Shown: positions 17,203 through 26,172 of the stretch, piece after piece
Position numbering within the stretch: position 1 is the first letter of the stretch
Layout of the letters: every line of letters begins with the position of its first letter
NCBI RefSeq assembly: GCF_017356245.1
Contig: NZ_JAFMZZ010000001.1
Coordinates: 572,261-636,260, forward strand
Source: Bordetella petrii
GTDB lineage: Bacteria > Pseudomonadota > Gammaproteobacteria > Burkholderiales > Burkholderiaceae_B
Reading direction: 5' to 3'
DNA length: 64,000 bases
The notes under the pieces: model-generated
Told to the model about the DNA's origin: nothing
The model's input: the letters and a program-made list of their open reading frames with translations, nothing else
Database searches by the model: none
Program-made: the position numbers and the translations under genes

Positions 17203-18451
17203 CGCCGGCGGGCGGGTCGGCGGCGTTCTGGCGCAGCCATTGCAGGGACTTCTGCCCCGCCCGGCCATCGGCCGTGAAGCCGGCTTCGCGCTGCACGGCC
17301 TGCAGCGCCTCGCGGGTGCGCGCCCCGATCAGGCCATCGGGCTCGCCAATATCGTATCCGCGCGCGATCAGCAACGACTGCAATTCGCGCCGTTCGGCCC
17401 GCGACAGGCCCGGATCGTCGGTGGGCCAGGCCTGCACGAACGGGCCGGCGCCGCGCAGCCGGTCGGATAAATGCGCGATGGCCAGCGCGTAGCTTTCGGC
17501 CGCGTTGTACGAATACACCGCATCGAAATTGCGCGTGACCAGGAAGGCCGGCCCGCGCGGGCCGGCCGGCAGCAGCAGGCCTGCCTGCATATCGCCGGCA
17601 GGCAGGGGCCGGCCGTCGGCGCGCTTGACGCCCTGCGCGGCCCAGGCCGACATGGGGCGCTTGTTGCGGCGGCCCGCATTGCTGGTGTCCAGGCCCGCCG
17701 GCAGGGACACTTCGAAGCCCCAGGGCAGGTCCGGCTTCCAGCCCGCCTGTTTCAGGAAATTGGCCGTCGAGGCCAGGGCGTCGGGCACGCTGTCGACTAG
17801 GTCGCGGCGCCCGTCGCCGTCGAAATCCACCGCCAGGCGCAAATAAGTGGACGGCATGAACTGCGTCTGGCCGAAGGCGCCGGCCCACGAGCCGTTCAGT
17901 CGCTCGGGCCGCACGTGCTCTTGCTGGATGATTTTCAGCGTGGCGAAAAACTCGCCGCGGAAATAGCTTTGGCGGCGCCCGAAGCAGGACAGCGTCGACA
18001 GCGAGGTCAGCAGCGGCCGCCCGCCCAGTTTCTTGCCGAAATTGCTTTCCACGCCCCATACCGCCACGACCGTGGCCGGGTCGACGCCGAACTGCGCCTG
18101 CGCGCGGGCCAGCTCGGCATGCCACTGCCGCAGGGCCTGCCGGCCGTCGGCGATGCGCTCGTCATCGACCAGCGCGGCCAGGTAGTCCCAGATGGGGGTC
18201 TTGAATTCGGGCTGTGCGTCCAGCGAGGCGATCACGCTCATGTCGGGCGCCAGGCCCCGGGTATAGGTGTCGAACGTGCCGGCGGACACGCCCTGCCCGG
18301 CCGCCTGGCCGCGCAACTGCGCCAGGCAGCTGGCGTATGCGGCGGGGTCGGCGGAAGCGGCGCCGGCGGCCGCATCGGAGGCCGGCGCGGCGCGCACGCC
18401 GCCCGCCAGCATGGCCAGGCACAACAGGGAAAGAGAGTATCGGGAGATCAT
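17180..18451 (-). CDS. Lytic murein transglycosylase (MltB-like) with C-terminal peptidoglycan-binding domain
   Basis: A 423-residue exported enzyme that cleaves the MurNAc-GlcNAc bond of peptidoglycan. Signal peptide MISRYSLSLLCLAMLAGG is followed by an SLT_2 catalytic domain (about 35-335), with the catalytic Glu in VAVWGVESNFGKKLG and the family motif GSWAGAFGQTQFMPSTY. A PG_binding_1 domain fills the last 65 residues (RRELQSLLIARGYDIGEPDG). The usual MltB lipobox Cys is not obvious, although Cys11 lies in the signal peptide. It may therefore be a soluble periplasmic form. Confidence 0.92.
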   Translation of the reverse strand: MISRYSLSLLCLAMLAGGVRAAPASDAAAGAASADPAAYASCLAQLRGQAAGQGVSAGTFDTYTRGLAPDMSVIASLDAQPEFKTPIWDYLAALVDDERIADGRQALRQWHAELARAQAQFGVDPATVVAVWGVESNFGKKLGGRPLLTSLSTLSCFGRRQSYFRGEFFATLKIIQQEHVRPERLNGSWAGAFGQTQFMPSTYLRLAVDFDGDGRRDLVDSVPDALASTANFLKQAGWKPDLPWGFEVSLPAGLDTSNAGRRNKRPMSAWAAQGVKRADGRPLPAGDMQAGLLLPAGPRGPAFLVTRNFDAVYSYNAAESYALAIAHLSDRLRGAGPFVQAWPTDDPGLSRAERRELQSLLIARGYDIGEPDGLIGARTREALQAVQREAGFTADGRAGQKSLQWLRQNAADPPAGVNAPPAR

Positions 18452-18532
18452 GGCGTCGATTCTATAGGCAGGCGCGAACCCGCGCCGCCCGGCCGCGCCG
18501 CCCCGTAGTATCGCGCTGTAACCGCGCGCGGC

Positions 18533-19333
18533 CTAGGGTTGCTGCAAGGCCTGCAGCTCGGCGTCGTCGAAGCCGGCCTGACGGCGCGCCGCCAGGTTGA
18601 ACGGGCCGCGCAGCTTCGGGGCGCCGTAGCGGCGCGCCAGTTCGGCATAGCACGCCAGCGGATCCAGGCCGCGCTGCGCGCACAGGTGGCGAAACCAGCG
18701 GTTGCCGATTGCCACATGGCCGATCTCGTCGCGCAGGATGATGTCCAGGATGGCCGCGCCGGCGGCATCGCCCGCGCCGGCCAGCTTGTCGCGGATCAGC
18801 GGCGAGGCATCCAGCCCGCGCGCCTCGAGCGTGCGCGGCACCAGGGCCAGGCGGGCCAGCAGGTCGCCGCGGGTTTTCTCGGCCATTTCCCACAGCCCGT
18901 TGTGGGCCGGGAAATCGCCATAGGCATGGCCCAGGGTGCCCAGGTGGTCATTCAGCAGTTCGAAGTGATAGGCTTCTTCGCGCGCCACCTGCAGCCAGTC
19001 GCGGTAGTACTGGGCCGGCATCGCGTCATAGCGCCACACCGCATCCAGCGCCAGGTTGACCGCGTTGAACTCGATATGCGCCAGCGCGTGCAGCAGCGCG
19101 GCCCGCCCTTCGGGCGATTGCACCGAACGCTGCCTGACCTGGGCCGGCGGCACCAGTGGCGGGGCGTCTGGCCGCCCCGGCAGGCCGGCGGGCGCATCCA
19201 GCCGGGCGTCGGCGTCGATGGGCGCGGCATCGCCGATGGCGCGCACGGCGGCCAGCTTGTCGGGCCAGGCGCGCGCGGCCAGCGCGGCCAGCGCCTGCCG
19301 GCGTGCGGAATCGGGAAAGGCGGTAGCGGTCAT
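18533..19333 (-). CDS. DUF455 family ferritin-like protein
   Basis: A 266-residue protein of the DUF455 family. It has the spaced acidic and His residues of a ferritin-like four-helix bundle: ALAHIEFNAVNLALDA, VAREEAYHFELLNDHLG and LRDEIGHVAIGNRWF. That pattern suggests a di-iron site, but no reaction is established for the family. It lies after the transglycosylase in reverse order (81 bases upstream of it) and is divergent from the FemAB-like gene. Confidence 0.82.
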   Translation of the reverse strand: MTATAFPDSARRQALAALAARAWPDKLAAVRAIGDAAPIDADARLDAPAGLPGRPDAPPLVPPAQVRQRSVQSPEGRAALLHALAHIEFNAVNLALDAVWRYDAMPAQYYRDWLQVAREEAYHFELLNDHLGTLGHAYGDFPAHNGLWEMAEKTRGDLLARLALVPRTLEARGLDASPLIRDKLAGAGDAAGAAILDIILRDEIGHVAIGNRWFRHLCAQRGLDPLACYAELARRYGAPKLRGPFNLAARRQAGFDDAELQALQQP

Positions 19334-19427
19334 GCCCGGGGCCTGTTGACACGGAAAAGCGCCGCGCGCCGGCCGCGTATCGGGCGGCGGCGCGGCGGCG
19401 GCACAGCCCAGACTTTATCATTGCACC

Positions 19428-20567
19428 ATGAGCCCCCCTGCCCGCCTTGCAATCGAAACCTCGCTGTCCCGGGTGGACGCATGCCAATGGAACGCGCTGG
19501 CGGGCGCGCAGCCGTTTGTGCGCCATGAGTTCCTGGCGGCGCTGCATGACACCGGCTGCGCCGCGCCCGACACCGGCTGGGCCCCGTACTACCTGGTGCT
19601 GCGGCGCGCCGGCCGGCTGGCCGGGGCCGTGCCGCTGTACCTGAAAGGACATTCGCGCGGCGAGTATGTGTTCGACTATGCCTGGGCCGATGCCTTCGAA
19701 CGCCACGGCCTGCGCTATTACCCCAAGCTGCTGGCCGCGGTGCCCTTCACCCCGGTGGGCGGGCCGCGCCTGCTGGCCGCCAGCCACGACGACCGCCTGG
19801 AACTGGCGCGCGGCCTGATCGAACTGGCGCAGGGCCTGAAGGTATCGTCGCTGCATATCCTGTTTCCCGGCGAAGACGACCTGGCGGCGCTGCGCCAGGC
19901 CGGCTACCTGGTGCGCGAAGGCGTGCAGTTCCACTGGCGCAATGCCGGCTACGCCGGCCTGGATGCCTTCCTGGCGGAACTGAATCACGACAAGCGCAAG
20001 AAAATCCGCCAGGACCGCAAGAAGGTGCAGGCCGCCGGCGTCGAATTCCGTTGGCTCAGCGGCGCGCAGATCGATGCCGAAGCACTGGCGTTTTTCTACC
20101 GCTGCTACCGGCACACTTACTTCGCCCACGGCAACCCGCCTTATCTCAGCGCCGATTTCTTCCAGCGCCTGCATGCCGGCCAGCCGGACGCGCTGGTGCT
20201 GATCGTGGCGGTGCGCAACGGCGAACCCATCGCGGCCGCGCTGAACATGCGGGGCGGCGACACGCTGTACGGCCGGTATTGGGGCGCCCTGGAATTCGTG
20301 CCGGGCCTGCACTTCGAGACCTGCTACCTGCAGTCCATCGACTACTGCATCCGGCGCGGACTGGCGTGCTTCGAAGGCGGCGCGCAGGGCGAGCACAAGA
20401 TGGCGCGCGGCCTGCTGCCGACCCCCACGTGGTCGGCGCACTGGATCGCCGACCAGCGTTTCGCGGCGGCGATCGAAGATTTCCTGGAACGCGAAACCGA
20501 GGCCGTGGACGACTACCTGGGCGAACTCGAAGCCCACACGCCGTTCCGGCGCCCCTACAAAAAGTGA
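19428..20567 (+). CDS. FemAB-like / DUF482 acyl-transfer family protein
   Basis: A 379-residue protein of the FemAB_like (DUF482) family, which has the GNAT fold. Seen motifs are VDACQWNALAGAQPFVRHEF, GAVPLYLKGHSRGEYVFDYA, NHDKRKKIRQDRKKV and the C-terminal FEGGAQGEHKMARGLLP. FemAB enzymes use aminoacyl-tRNA to build peptidoglycan bridges, but for this bacterial branch no substrate is known. It ends with a 13-base tail-to-tail overlap with the DUF1854 gene of the cyanophycin locus. A functional link to that locus is possible but not shown. Confidence 0.8.
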   Translation: MSPPARLAIETSLSRVDACQWNALAGAQPFVRHEFLAALHDTGCAAPDTGWAPYYLVLRRAGRLAGAVPLYLKGHSRGEYVFDYAWADAFERHGLRYYPKLLAAVPFTPVGGPRLLAASHDDRLELARGLIELAQGLKVSSLHILFPGEDDLAALRQAGYLVREGVQFHWRNAGYAGLDAFLAELNHDKRKKIRQDRKKVQAAGVEFRWLSGAQIDAEALAFFYRCYRHTYFAHGNPPYLSADFFQRLHAGQPDALVLIVAVRNGEPIAAALNMRGGDTLYGRYWGALEFVPGLHFETCYLQSIDYCIRRGLACFEGGAQGEHKMARGLLPTPTWSAHWIADQRFAAAIEDFLERETEAVDDYLGELEAHTPFRRPYKK

Positions 20568-21025
20568 TCGAGCAGGCGGCGGCTGTGCCGGTCCAGCGCC
20601 GCCGTGTCGCGCACCAGGTAATGGATGCCGTGGCTGTCTGAAATCAGCAGCATCTGGCCGGCCAGGCGGCGGATGTCTTCTTCGCCCTTCAGCGTGAACT
20701 CGGTAGGGCCGCGGTCGGTGTGCACCTGCCACACCGACGGCGTGGCGAATGCCGACACGGCCTGGATGCGCTGGATTTCCGGCATGAATTCGCGGCTGGC
20801 CAGCGCTTCTTCGACCTGCTGGCGCGCGCGCGGCGGCAAACCTTCCAGGGTATCGAACCAGGCCAGTTCGTGGCCGTCGGCGCTGATGATCGACACGCCC
20901 TGCGACGGGGCGCTAACCGGAAACGCCCGCACGGCCTGCACACCCTCGTGCGCCAGGCCATCCGCGGACACATACACCAGCCGGCCCAGGGCATTGCGGT
21001 ACAGCTCGAAAGCGGGAAGCGTCAT
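20555..21025 (-). CDS. DUF1854 family protein linked to the cyanophycin locus
   Basis: A 156-residue soluble protein with no signal or membrane segment. It is predicted to be mixed alpha/beta, with FELYRNALGRLVYVSADGLA at the start and ISDSHGIHYLVRD near the end. DUF1854 genes recur next to cyanophycin synthetase and an ABC exporter in betaproteobacteria, and the arrangement is the same here. It begins 18 bases after the ABC transporter gene, so both are one operon. Its molecular role is unknown; a partner or regulator of the transporter is an inference from position. Confidence 0.8.
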   Translation of the reverse strand: MTLPAFELYRNALGRLVYVSADGLAHEGVQAVRAFPVSAPSQGVSIISADGHELAWFDTLEGLPPRARQQVEEALASREFMPEIQRIQAVSAFATPSVWQVHTDRGPTEFTLKGEEDIRRLAGQMLLISDSHGIHYLVRDTAALDRHSRRLLDHFL

Positions 21026-21043
21026 GGCGGGCTCGCGGAGGGT

Positions 21044-23314
21044 TCAGTCGTGGGGCGCATCGTCGCCATCGTCGCCGCCGCCGTCGCGCAGGTCGGCCTC
21101 GCCGGAACGCGCCTGCGCCTGGTACAGGCGATAGTACGCGCCCTGGCGCGCCATCAGCGCCTCGTGCCGGCCCTGTTCGACGACGCGCCCGTGGTCCAGC
21201 ACGACCAGCCGGTCGGCGCGGCGCAGCGTACTCAGGCGGTGGGCGATGGCGATGGTGGTGCGTCCGCGCACCAGGTTGTCGAGCGCTTTCTGGATTTCCT
21301 TTTCGGTGGTGGTGTCCACCGACGAGGTCGCTTCGTCCAGGATCAGGATGCGCGGATCGATCAGCAGCGCGCGCGCGATCGAGATGCGCTGGCGTTCGCC
21401 GCCCGACAGGGCCTGCCCGCGTTCGCCGACCAGCGAGTCGTAGCCGTGCGGCAGACGCAGGATGAATTCGTGGGCGTGGGCCGCGCGGGCCGCGGCCACG
21501 ATCTCGGCGCGCGTGGCCTGCGGCCGGCCATAGGCGATGTTCTCGGCGATGGTGCCGAAAAACAGGAACGGCTCTTGCAGCACCAGGCCGATATGGCGGC
21601 GGTGGTCGGCGATGCGCAGGTTGCGGATATCCACGCCGTCGACCAGGATCGCGCCTTCGGACACATCGTAGAACCGGCAGATCAGGTTGATCAGCGTGCT
21701 CTTGCCAGAGCCGCTGTGGCCCACCAGGCCGATCATTTCGCCGGGCGCGATGGCCAGGTCGAGCCCTTGGATGACCGAGCGGTTGCCGTAGCGGAACGCG
21801 ACGTTGCGCAGTTCGATGCGGCCCGCCACGCGCTCGAGGTGCGCGGGCGCCTCGGGCTCGGGCACGCTGGAGACGTGGTCGAGGATGTCGAAAATGCGCT
21901 TGGCGCCGGCGGCGGCTTTTTGCGTCACCGACACGATGCGGCTCATTGAGTCGAGCCGCGTATAGAACCGGCCGATATACGCCAGGAAGGCCGCCAGCAC
22001 GCCCACCGTGATCTGCTTGTTGGCCACCTGCCAGATGCCGAACACCCACACCACCAGCAGGCCGATTTCGGTCAGCAGTGTCACCGTGGGCGAAAACAGC
22101 GACCACAGGCTGTTGACGCGGTCGTTGACTTCCAGGTTGCGGTTGTTGGCCGTGCGGAAGCGCTGCACTTCGCGCTTTTCCTGCGCGAAGGCCTTCACCA
22201 CGCGTATGCCCGGAATGGTGTCGGCCAGCACATTGGTGATGTCGGCCCAGATGCGGTCGACCTTTTCGAAGCCGTGGCGCAGCCGGTCGCGCACCGCGTG
22301 GATCATCCAGACGATGAACGGCAGCGGCGCCAGCGTGACCAGCGCCAGCCATGGATTGATGGACACCAGGATGGCCGCGGTCATGGCGATCATCAGGACG
22401 TCGGTGGCGAAATCGAGCAGGTGCAGCGACAGGAAAATGCAGATGCGGTCGGTTTCGCTGCCGATGCGCGAAATCAGGTCGCCGGTGCGCTTGCCGCCGA
22501 AGTACTGCAGCGACAGCTGCTGCAGGTGTTCGTAGGTGCTGGTGCGCAGGTCGGCGCCGATGCGCTCGCTGACCCAGGCCAGGATGTAGGTGCGCGCCCA
22601 GCCCAGCCCCCATGCCAGCACCGCCGAGGCCAGCAGGCCGCCCAGGTACAGGCGCACCAGCGAATAATCGATGGGCGCGCCGTTCTGGAACGGGATCAGC
22701 ACGTCGTCCATCAGGGGCATGGTCAGGTACGGCGGCACCAGCGTGGCGGCCGTGGCCAACAGGGTCAGGACGAAGCCGGCCAGCAGCGCGCCGCGATAGG
22801 GCCGGGCAAAGCGCCACAGGCGCAGCAGCGCCCAGGTCGAAGGGGGCCGGGCCGGCGCCTGCGCACAGACCGGGCAGTCGGCCTGCCCCGCCGGCAGCGG
22901 CAGGTGGCAGGTGGAACAGGCGGGCGCGCCGGCCTGCTGGCCGGCCTGCCGGGCTTCGAACCCGGCCAGCAGGCGCAGGGCGGCGGCATTGCGGGCCAGA
23001 GTGAAGCGCCAGGCGGCCAGGCGCACCGGGCCGTCGCAGAGTTCGAGCGCCGCGGCGCCGGCATGGTCGTGCAGGGCCAGGCGCAGCCCGGGCGCGCAGG
23101 CCCAGTCGCGCCATTGCCCGTCGTCGGGCGAGCGCGCCAGCAGGCGCCGGTCGGTCAGGACGACCAGCCCCGGCCGAAAGGCCAGGTGCGCATCCAGGTC
23201 GGTTTCCAGCCATGCCAGGATGGCTTCGCCGGGCGCGAGGCGGGACTGCATCGCGTCGTGCCGGGCGGCCGGAGCCTGCCCGGAAACGCCGGGAAGAAGC
23301 TGCTTTTTAGTCAT
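21044..23314 (-). CDS. ABC exporter (fused membrane and ATPase domains) with an extra N-terminal PH-like and zinc-ribbon region
   Basis: A 756-residue half-transporter that probably works as a homodimer. Residues 1-160 are unusual for ABC exporters: a segment VVLTDRRLLARS like a bacterial PH domain, then a four-Cys zinc ribbon C133-x2-C136 and C147-x2-C150 (CSTC, CPVC). The membrane domain (about 165-465) holds six helices. The ATPase (about 498-750) has Walker A GHSGSGKST (532-540), signature LSGGERQR, Walker B ILILDEATS and the switch His. It is divergent from the cyanophycin synthetases and co-transcribed with DUF1854. Its substrate is unknown; export of a cyanophycin-related dipeptide or product is only a hypothesis. 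Confidence 0.88.
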   Translation of the reverse strand: MTKKQLLPGVSGQAPAARHDAMQSRLAPGEAILAWLETDLDAHLAFRPGLVVLTDRRLLARSPDDGQWRDWACAPGLRLALHDHAGAAALELCDGPVRLAAWRFTLARNAAALRLLAGFEARQAGQQAGAPACSTCHLPLPAGQADCPVCAQAPARPPSTWALLRLWRFARPYRGALLAGFVLTLLATAATLVPPYLTMPLMDDVLIPFQNGAPIDYSLVRLYLGGLLASAVLAWGLGWARTYILAWVSERIGADLRTSTYEHLQQLSLQYFGGKRTGDLISRIGSETDRICIFLSLHLLDFATDVLMIAMTAAILVSINPWLALVTLAPLPFIVWMIHAVRDRLRHGFEKVDRIWADITNVLADTIPGIRVVKAFAQEKREVQRFRTANNRNLEVNDRVNSLWSLFSPTVTLLTEIGLLVVWVFGIWQVANKQITVGVLAAFLAYIGRFYTRLDSMSRIVSVTQKAAAGAKRIFDILDHVSSVPEPEAPAHLERVAGRIELRNVAFRYGNRSVIQGLDLAIAPGEMIGLVGHSGSGKSTLINLICRFYDVSEGAILVDGVDIRNLRIADHRRHIGLVLQEPFLFFGTIAENIAYGRPQATRAEIVAAARAAHAHEFILRLPHGYDSLVGERGQALSGGERQRISIARALLIDPRILILDEATSSVDTTTEKEIQKALDNLVRGRTTIAIAHRLSTLRRADRLVVLDHGRVVEQGRHEALMARQGAYYRLYQAQARSGEADLRDGGGDDGDDAPHD

Positions 23315-23382
23315 GGATGGCGATCCGCCATGGCCGGGTTGTCGGCCAGGCCGAACGTGTCCCTTCCGTACAACAACGCGAG

Positions 23383-23411
23383 TTTATCGGCGTGAAAAGG
23401 CGGCGTATAGT
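23383..23411 (+). promoter_or_regulatory. Candidate sigma-70 promoter for the cyanophycin synthetase operon
   Basis: TTTATC (23383-23388) and TATAGT (23406-23411) are separated by exactly 17 bases, in the 226-base divergent region between the ABC exporter and the first synthetase. The -10 matches five of six consensus bases, the -35 only three. The start codon is 130 bases downstream. Confidence 0.4.
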
Positions 23412-23540
23412 AGCAGCCGATTTCAGCAATTTCCATCCTAGGAATCCACCGCCCACGCATCGGCCCCGCTTCCTGCCCGACATCCCCGCCCGCCATCCCC
23501 GGGGTTTCCTGTCCGCCGACGCGCCTACCCCCACTCAAAC

Positions 23541-26153
23541 ATGAAAGACAAAGACATTGAATTTCTCGATGTCGTGGCTTTGCGCGGCCCGAACATTTGG
23601 ACCTACCGCCCGGTGCTTGAAGCCTGGGTCGATATCGGCGCCCTGGAAGACTACCCGTCCAATACCATTCCGGGGCTCTACGAACGGCTGTCCGCCTGGC
23701 TGCCCGGCCTGATCGAACACCGCTGCAGCCCCGGCGTGCGCGGCGGCTTCCTGCAGCGCCTGCGCGAAGGCACCTGGCCCGGCCACATTCTGGAACACGT
23801 CACGCTCGAACTGCAGACCCTGGCGGGCCTGCCCGGCGGTTTCGGCAAGGCGCGCGAAACCTCCACGCGCGGGGTCTACAAGGTGGTGGTGCGGGCCTGG
23901 CAGGAACAGGTGGCCCGCGCCGCGCTGGAAGAAGCGCGCGAACTGGTCATGGCGGCCATCCAGGACCGCCCGTTCGACGTGCCGCGCAGCGTCGGCCGGC
24001 TGCATGACCTGGTCGACAGCCATTGCCTGGGGCCCAGCACGGCATGCATCGTCGATGCCGCCGACGACCGCGACATCCCCTGCATCCGGCTGTTCGAGGG
24101 CAACCTGGTGCAGTTCGGCTATGGCGCGCGCCAGCGCCGCATCTGGACCGCCGAAACCGACCGCACCAGCGCCATCGCCGAGGGCATCTCGCGCGACAAA
24201 GACCTGACCAAGGCGCTGCTGTCGGAATGCGGCGTGCCGGTGCCCGAAGGCCGCCAGGCCGACAGCCCCGAAGATGCCTGGGAAGCCGCGCAGGACATCG
24301 GCCTGCCGGTGGTGGTAAAGCCCTGCGACGGCAACCACGGCCGGGGCGTGTTCACCAACCTGGCCAGCCAGGCCGAAGTGCTGTCGGCCTACGCCGTGGC
24401 GGTCGAAGAAGGCAGCGGCGTGCTGGTCGAACGCTTCGTGCCGGGCAATGAACATCGCCTGCTGGTGGTGGGCGACCGTCTGGTCGCGGCGGCCGCCGGC
24501 GAGCCGGCCTGGATCACCGGCGACGGCGAGAACACCGTGTCGAGCCTGGTCGAACGGCAGATCAACAGCGATCCGCGCCGCGGCCGTACCGAAAACCATC
24601 CCCTGAACGTTGTGCGCCTGGATTCCGCGGCGCGCCTGGAACTGGCGCGCCAATCGCTGTCGGCCGACAGCGTGCCCGCGGCGGGCCGGCGCGTGCTGAT
24701 CCAGCGCAGCGGCAACGTGGCCTTCGACGTCACCGACCGCGTGCACCCCGATACCGCGGCCACCGTGGCGCTGGCCGCGAAGATCGTGGGCCTGGACGTG
24801 GCCGGCGTGGATCTGGTGGCCGAAGACATCTCGCAGCCGCTGGACGGGCAGCGCGGCGCCATTGTCGAAGTGAACGCCGGGCCGGGCCTGCTGATGCACC
24901 TGAAACCGGCCGACGGCCCGCCGCGCCCGGTGGGCCGCGCCATCGTCGACCACCTGTTTCCGGCCGGCGACGACGGCCGCATCCCGGTGGTGGGCATCGC
25001 CGGCACCAATGGCAAGACGGTGGTCGCGCGCCTGGTGGCGCGCCTGCTGGCGCTGTCCGGCCGGCACACCGGGCTGGCCTGCAGCGAAGGCCTGTACCTG
25101 GGCGCTCGGCTGGTGCAGGCCGGCGACCGCGCCGACTGGGCCAGCGGCCGGCGGCTGCTGATGAACCGCAGCGTCGAGGCCGCGGTCATCGAGAACGACA
25201 GCGGCGTCATCCTGGGCCAGGGCCTGGCCTACGACCGCTGCCAGGTCGGCGTGGTCACCAACATCGACCAGGGCGACCACCTGGGCGATTTCGACATCCA
25301 GGACACCGACCGCCTGGTCGACGTGTTCCGCACCCAGGTCGACGTGGTGCTGCCCGGCGGCGCGGCCGTGCTCAATGCGCGCGACCCGCGCGTGGCCGGC
25401 ATGGCGCCGCTGTGCGACGGCGACGTGGTGTTTTTCGGCATCGACCCCGCCCTGCCGGCCATCGCCGGTCAGCTCGCGCAGGGCCGGCGGGCAGTGTTCC
25501 TGCGCGGCGGCTCGATCGTGCTGGCCGAGGGCCGCAACGAGACACTGCTGGCCGACATCGCGGCCATACCGCTGACCCACGGCGCGCGGGTCGAGTTCCA
25601 GGTCGAGAATGTGCTGGCGGCTGTCGGCACCGCCTGGGCGCTGGGCATACCCGAACCCATCATCCGCGCCGGCATCGAGGCCTTCGACATCGACCAGGCC
25701 GACGCCCCCTGGCAGTTCACCCTGTTCGAGCGGGGCGGCGCCACGGTGGTGGTGGACGACGTGCACAACGCCTCGGCGCTGCGGGCCCTGCTCGATGCCG
25801 CGGCCCGCTTCCCGGCCAGCCGCCGCTGCGCCGTCTACGCGGCCGGGGCCGACCGCCGCGACGCCGACCTGATCGAGCAGGGCCGCCTGCTGGCCGGCGC
25901 CTTCGACCGCGTAGTGCTTTACGACGACGCCACGGTGTCCAGCCGGCGTCCGGCCGGCCAGGCCCGCGCGCTGCTGCGCCAGGGCCTGGCGCAGGGCCCG
26001 CGGCCGGTCGAGGTGCACGACGAGCCCGATCATGCCCGCGCCATCGGCATGGCGCTCGACTCCATCCGGGCCGGCGATTTCGTGCTGCTGCAGTCCGACG
26101 AAGCCTATTCCGGCCCCACCATCGACCGCGTGCGCCGCTGGATCCAACAATAA
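23541..26153 (+). CDS. Cyanophycin synthetase, divergent paralogue (CphA-prime type)
   Basis: An 870-residue protein with the CphA layout: N-terminal domain (about 1-160), ATP-grasp domain (about 210-480; CGVPVPEG, VVVKPCDGNHGRGV, EVNAGPGLLMHLKP) and Mur-ligase domain (from about 485; P-loop GIAGTNGKT at 485-492). CphA adds Asp and then Arg to grow the multi-L-arginyl-poly-aspartate polymer. Compared with the next gene, several Mur-ligase motifs are altered: GTNGKTVVA for GTNGKTTTV, VIENDSGVILGQG for VFETARGGILREG, and DDVHNAS for DYGHNPD. The conserved VPGRFN is absent. Activity of the second domain may be changed or lost. It is followed 19 bases later by the canonical gene. Confidence 0.88.
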   Translation: MKDKDIEFLDVVALRGPNIWTYRPVLEAWVDIGALEDYPSNTIPGLYERLSAWLPGLIEHRCSPGVRGGFLQRLREGTWPGHILEHVTLELQTLAGLPGGFGKARETSTRGVYKVVVRAWQEQVARAALEEARELVMAAIQDRPFDVPRSVGRLHDLVDSHCLGPSTACIVDAADDRDIPCIRLFEGNLVQFGYGARQRRIWTAETDRTSAIAEGISRDKDLTKALLSECGVPVPEGRQADSPEDAWEAAQDIGLPVVVKPCDGNHGRGVFTNLASQAEVLSAYAVAVEEGSGVLVERFVPGNEHRLLVVGDRLVAAAAGEPAWITGDGENTVSSLVERQINSDPRRGRTENHPLNVVRLDSAARLELARQSLSADSVPAAGRRVLIQRSGNVAFDVTDRVHPDTAATVALAAKIVGLDVAGVDLVAEDISQPLDGQRGAIVEVNAGPGLLMHLKPADGPPRPVGRAIVDHLFPAGDDGRIPVVGIAGTNGKTVVARLVARLLALSGRHTGLACSEGLYLGARLVQAGDRADWASGRRLLMNRSVEAAVIENDSGVILGQGLAYDRCQVGVVTNIDQGDHLGDFDIQDTDRLVDVFRTQVDVVLPGGAAVLNARDPRVAGMAPLCDGDVVFFGIDPALPAIAGQLAQGRRAVFLRGGSIVLAEGRNETLLADIAAIPLTHGARVEFQVENVLAAVGTAWALGIPEPIIRAGIEAFDIDQADAPWQFTLFERGGATVVVDDVHNASALRALLDAAARFPASRRCAVYAAGADRRDADLIEQGRLLAGAFDRVVLYDDATVSSRRPAGQARALLRQGLAQGPRPVEVHDEPDHARAIGMALDSIRAGDFVLLQSDEAYSGPTIDRVRRWIQQ

Positions 26154-26172
26154 AGCCCCAGGACCCCTGCTC

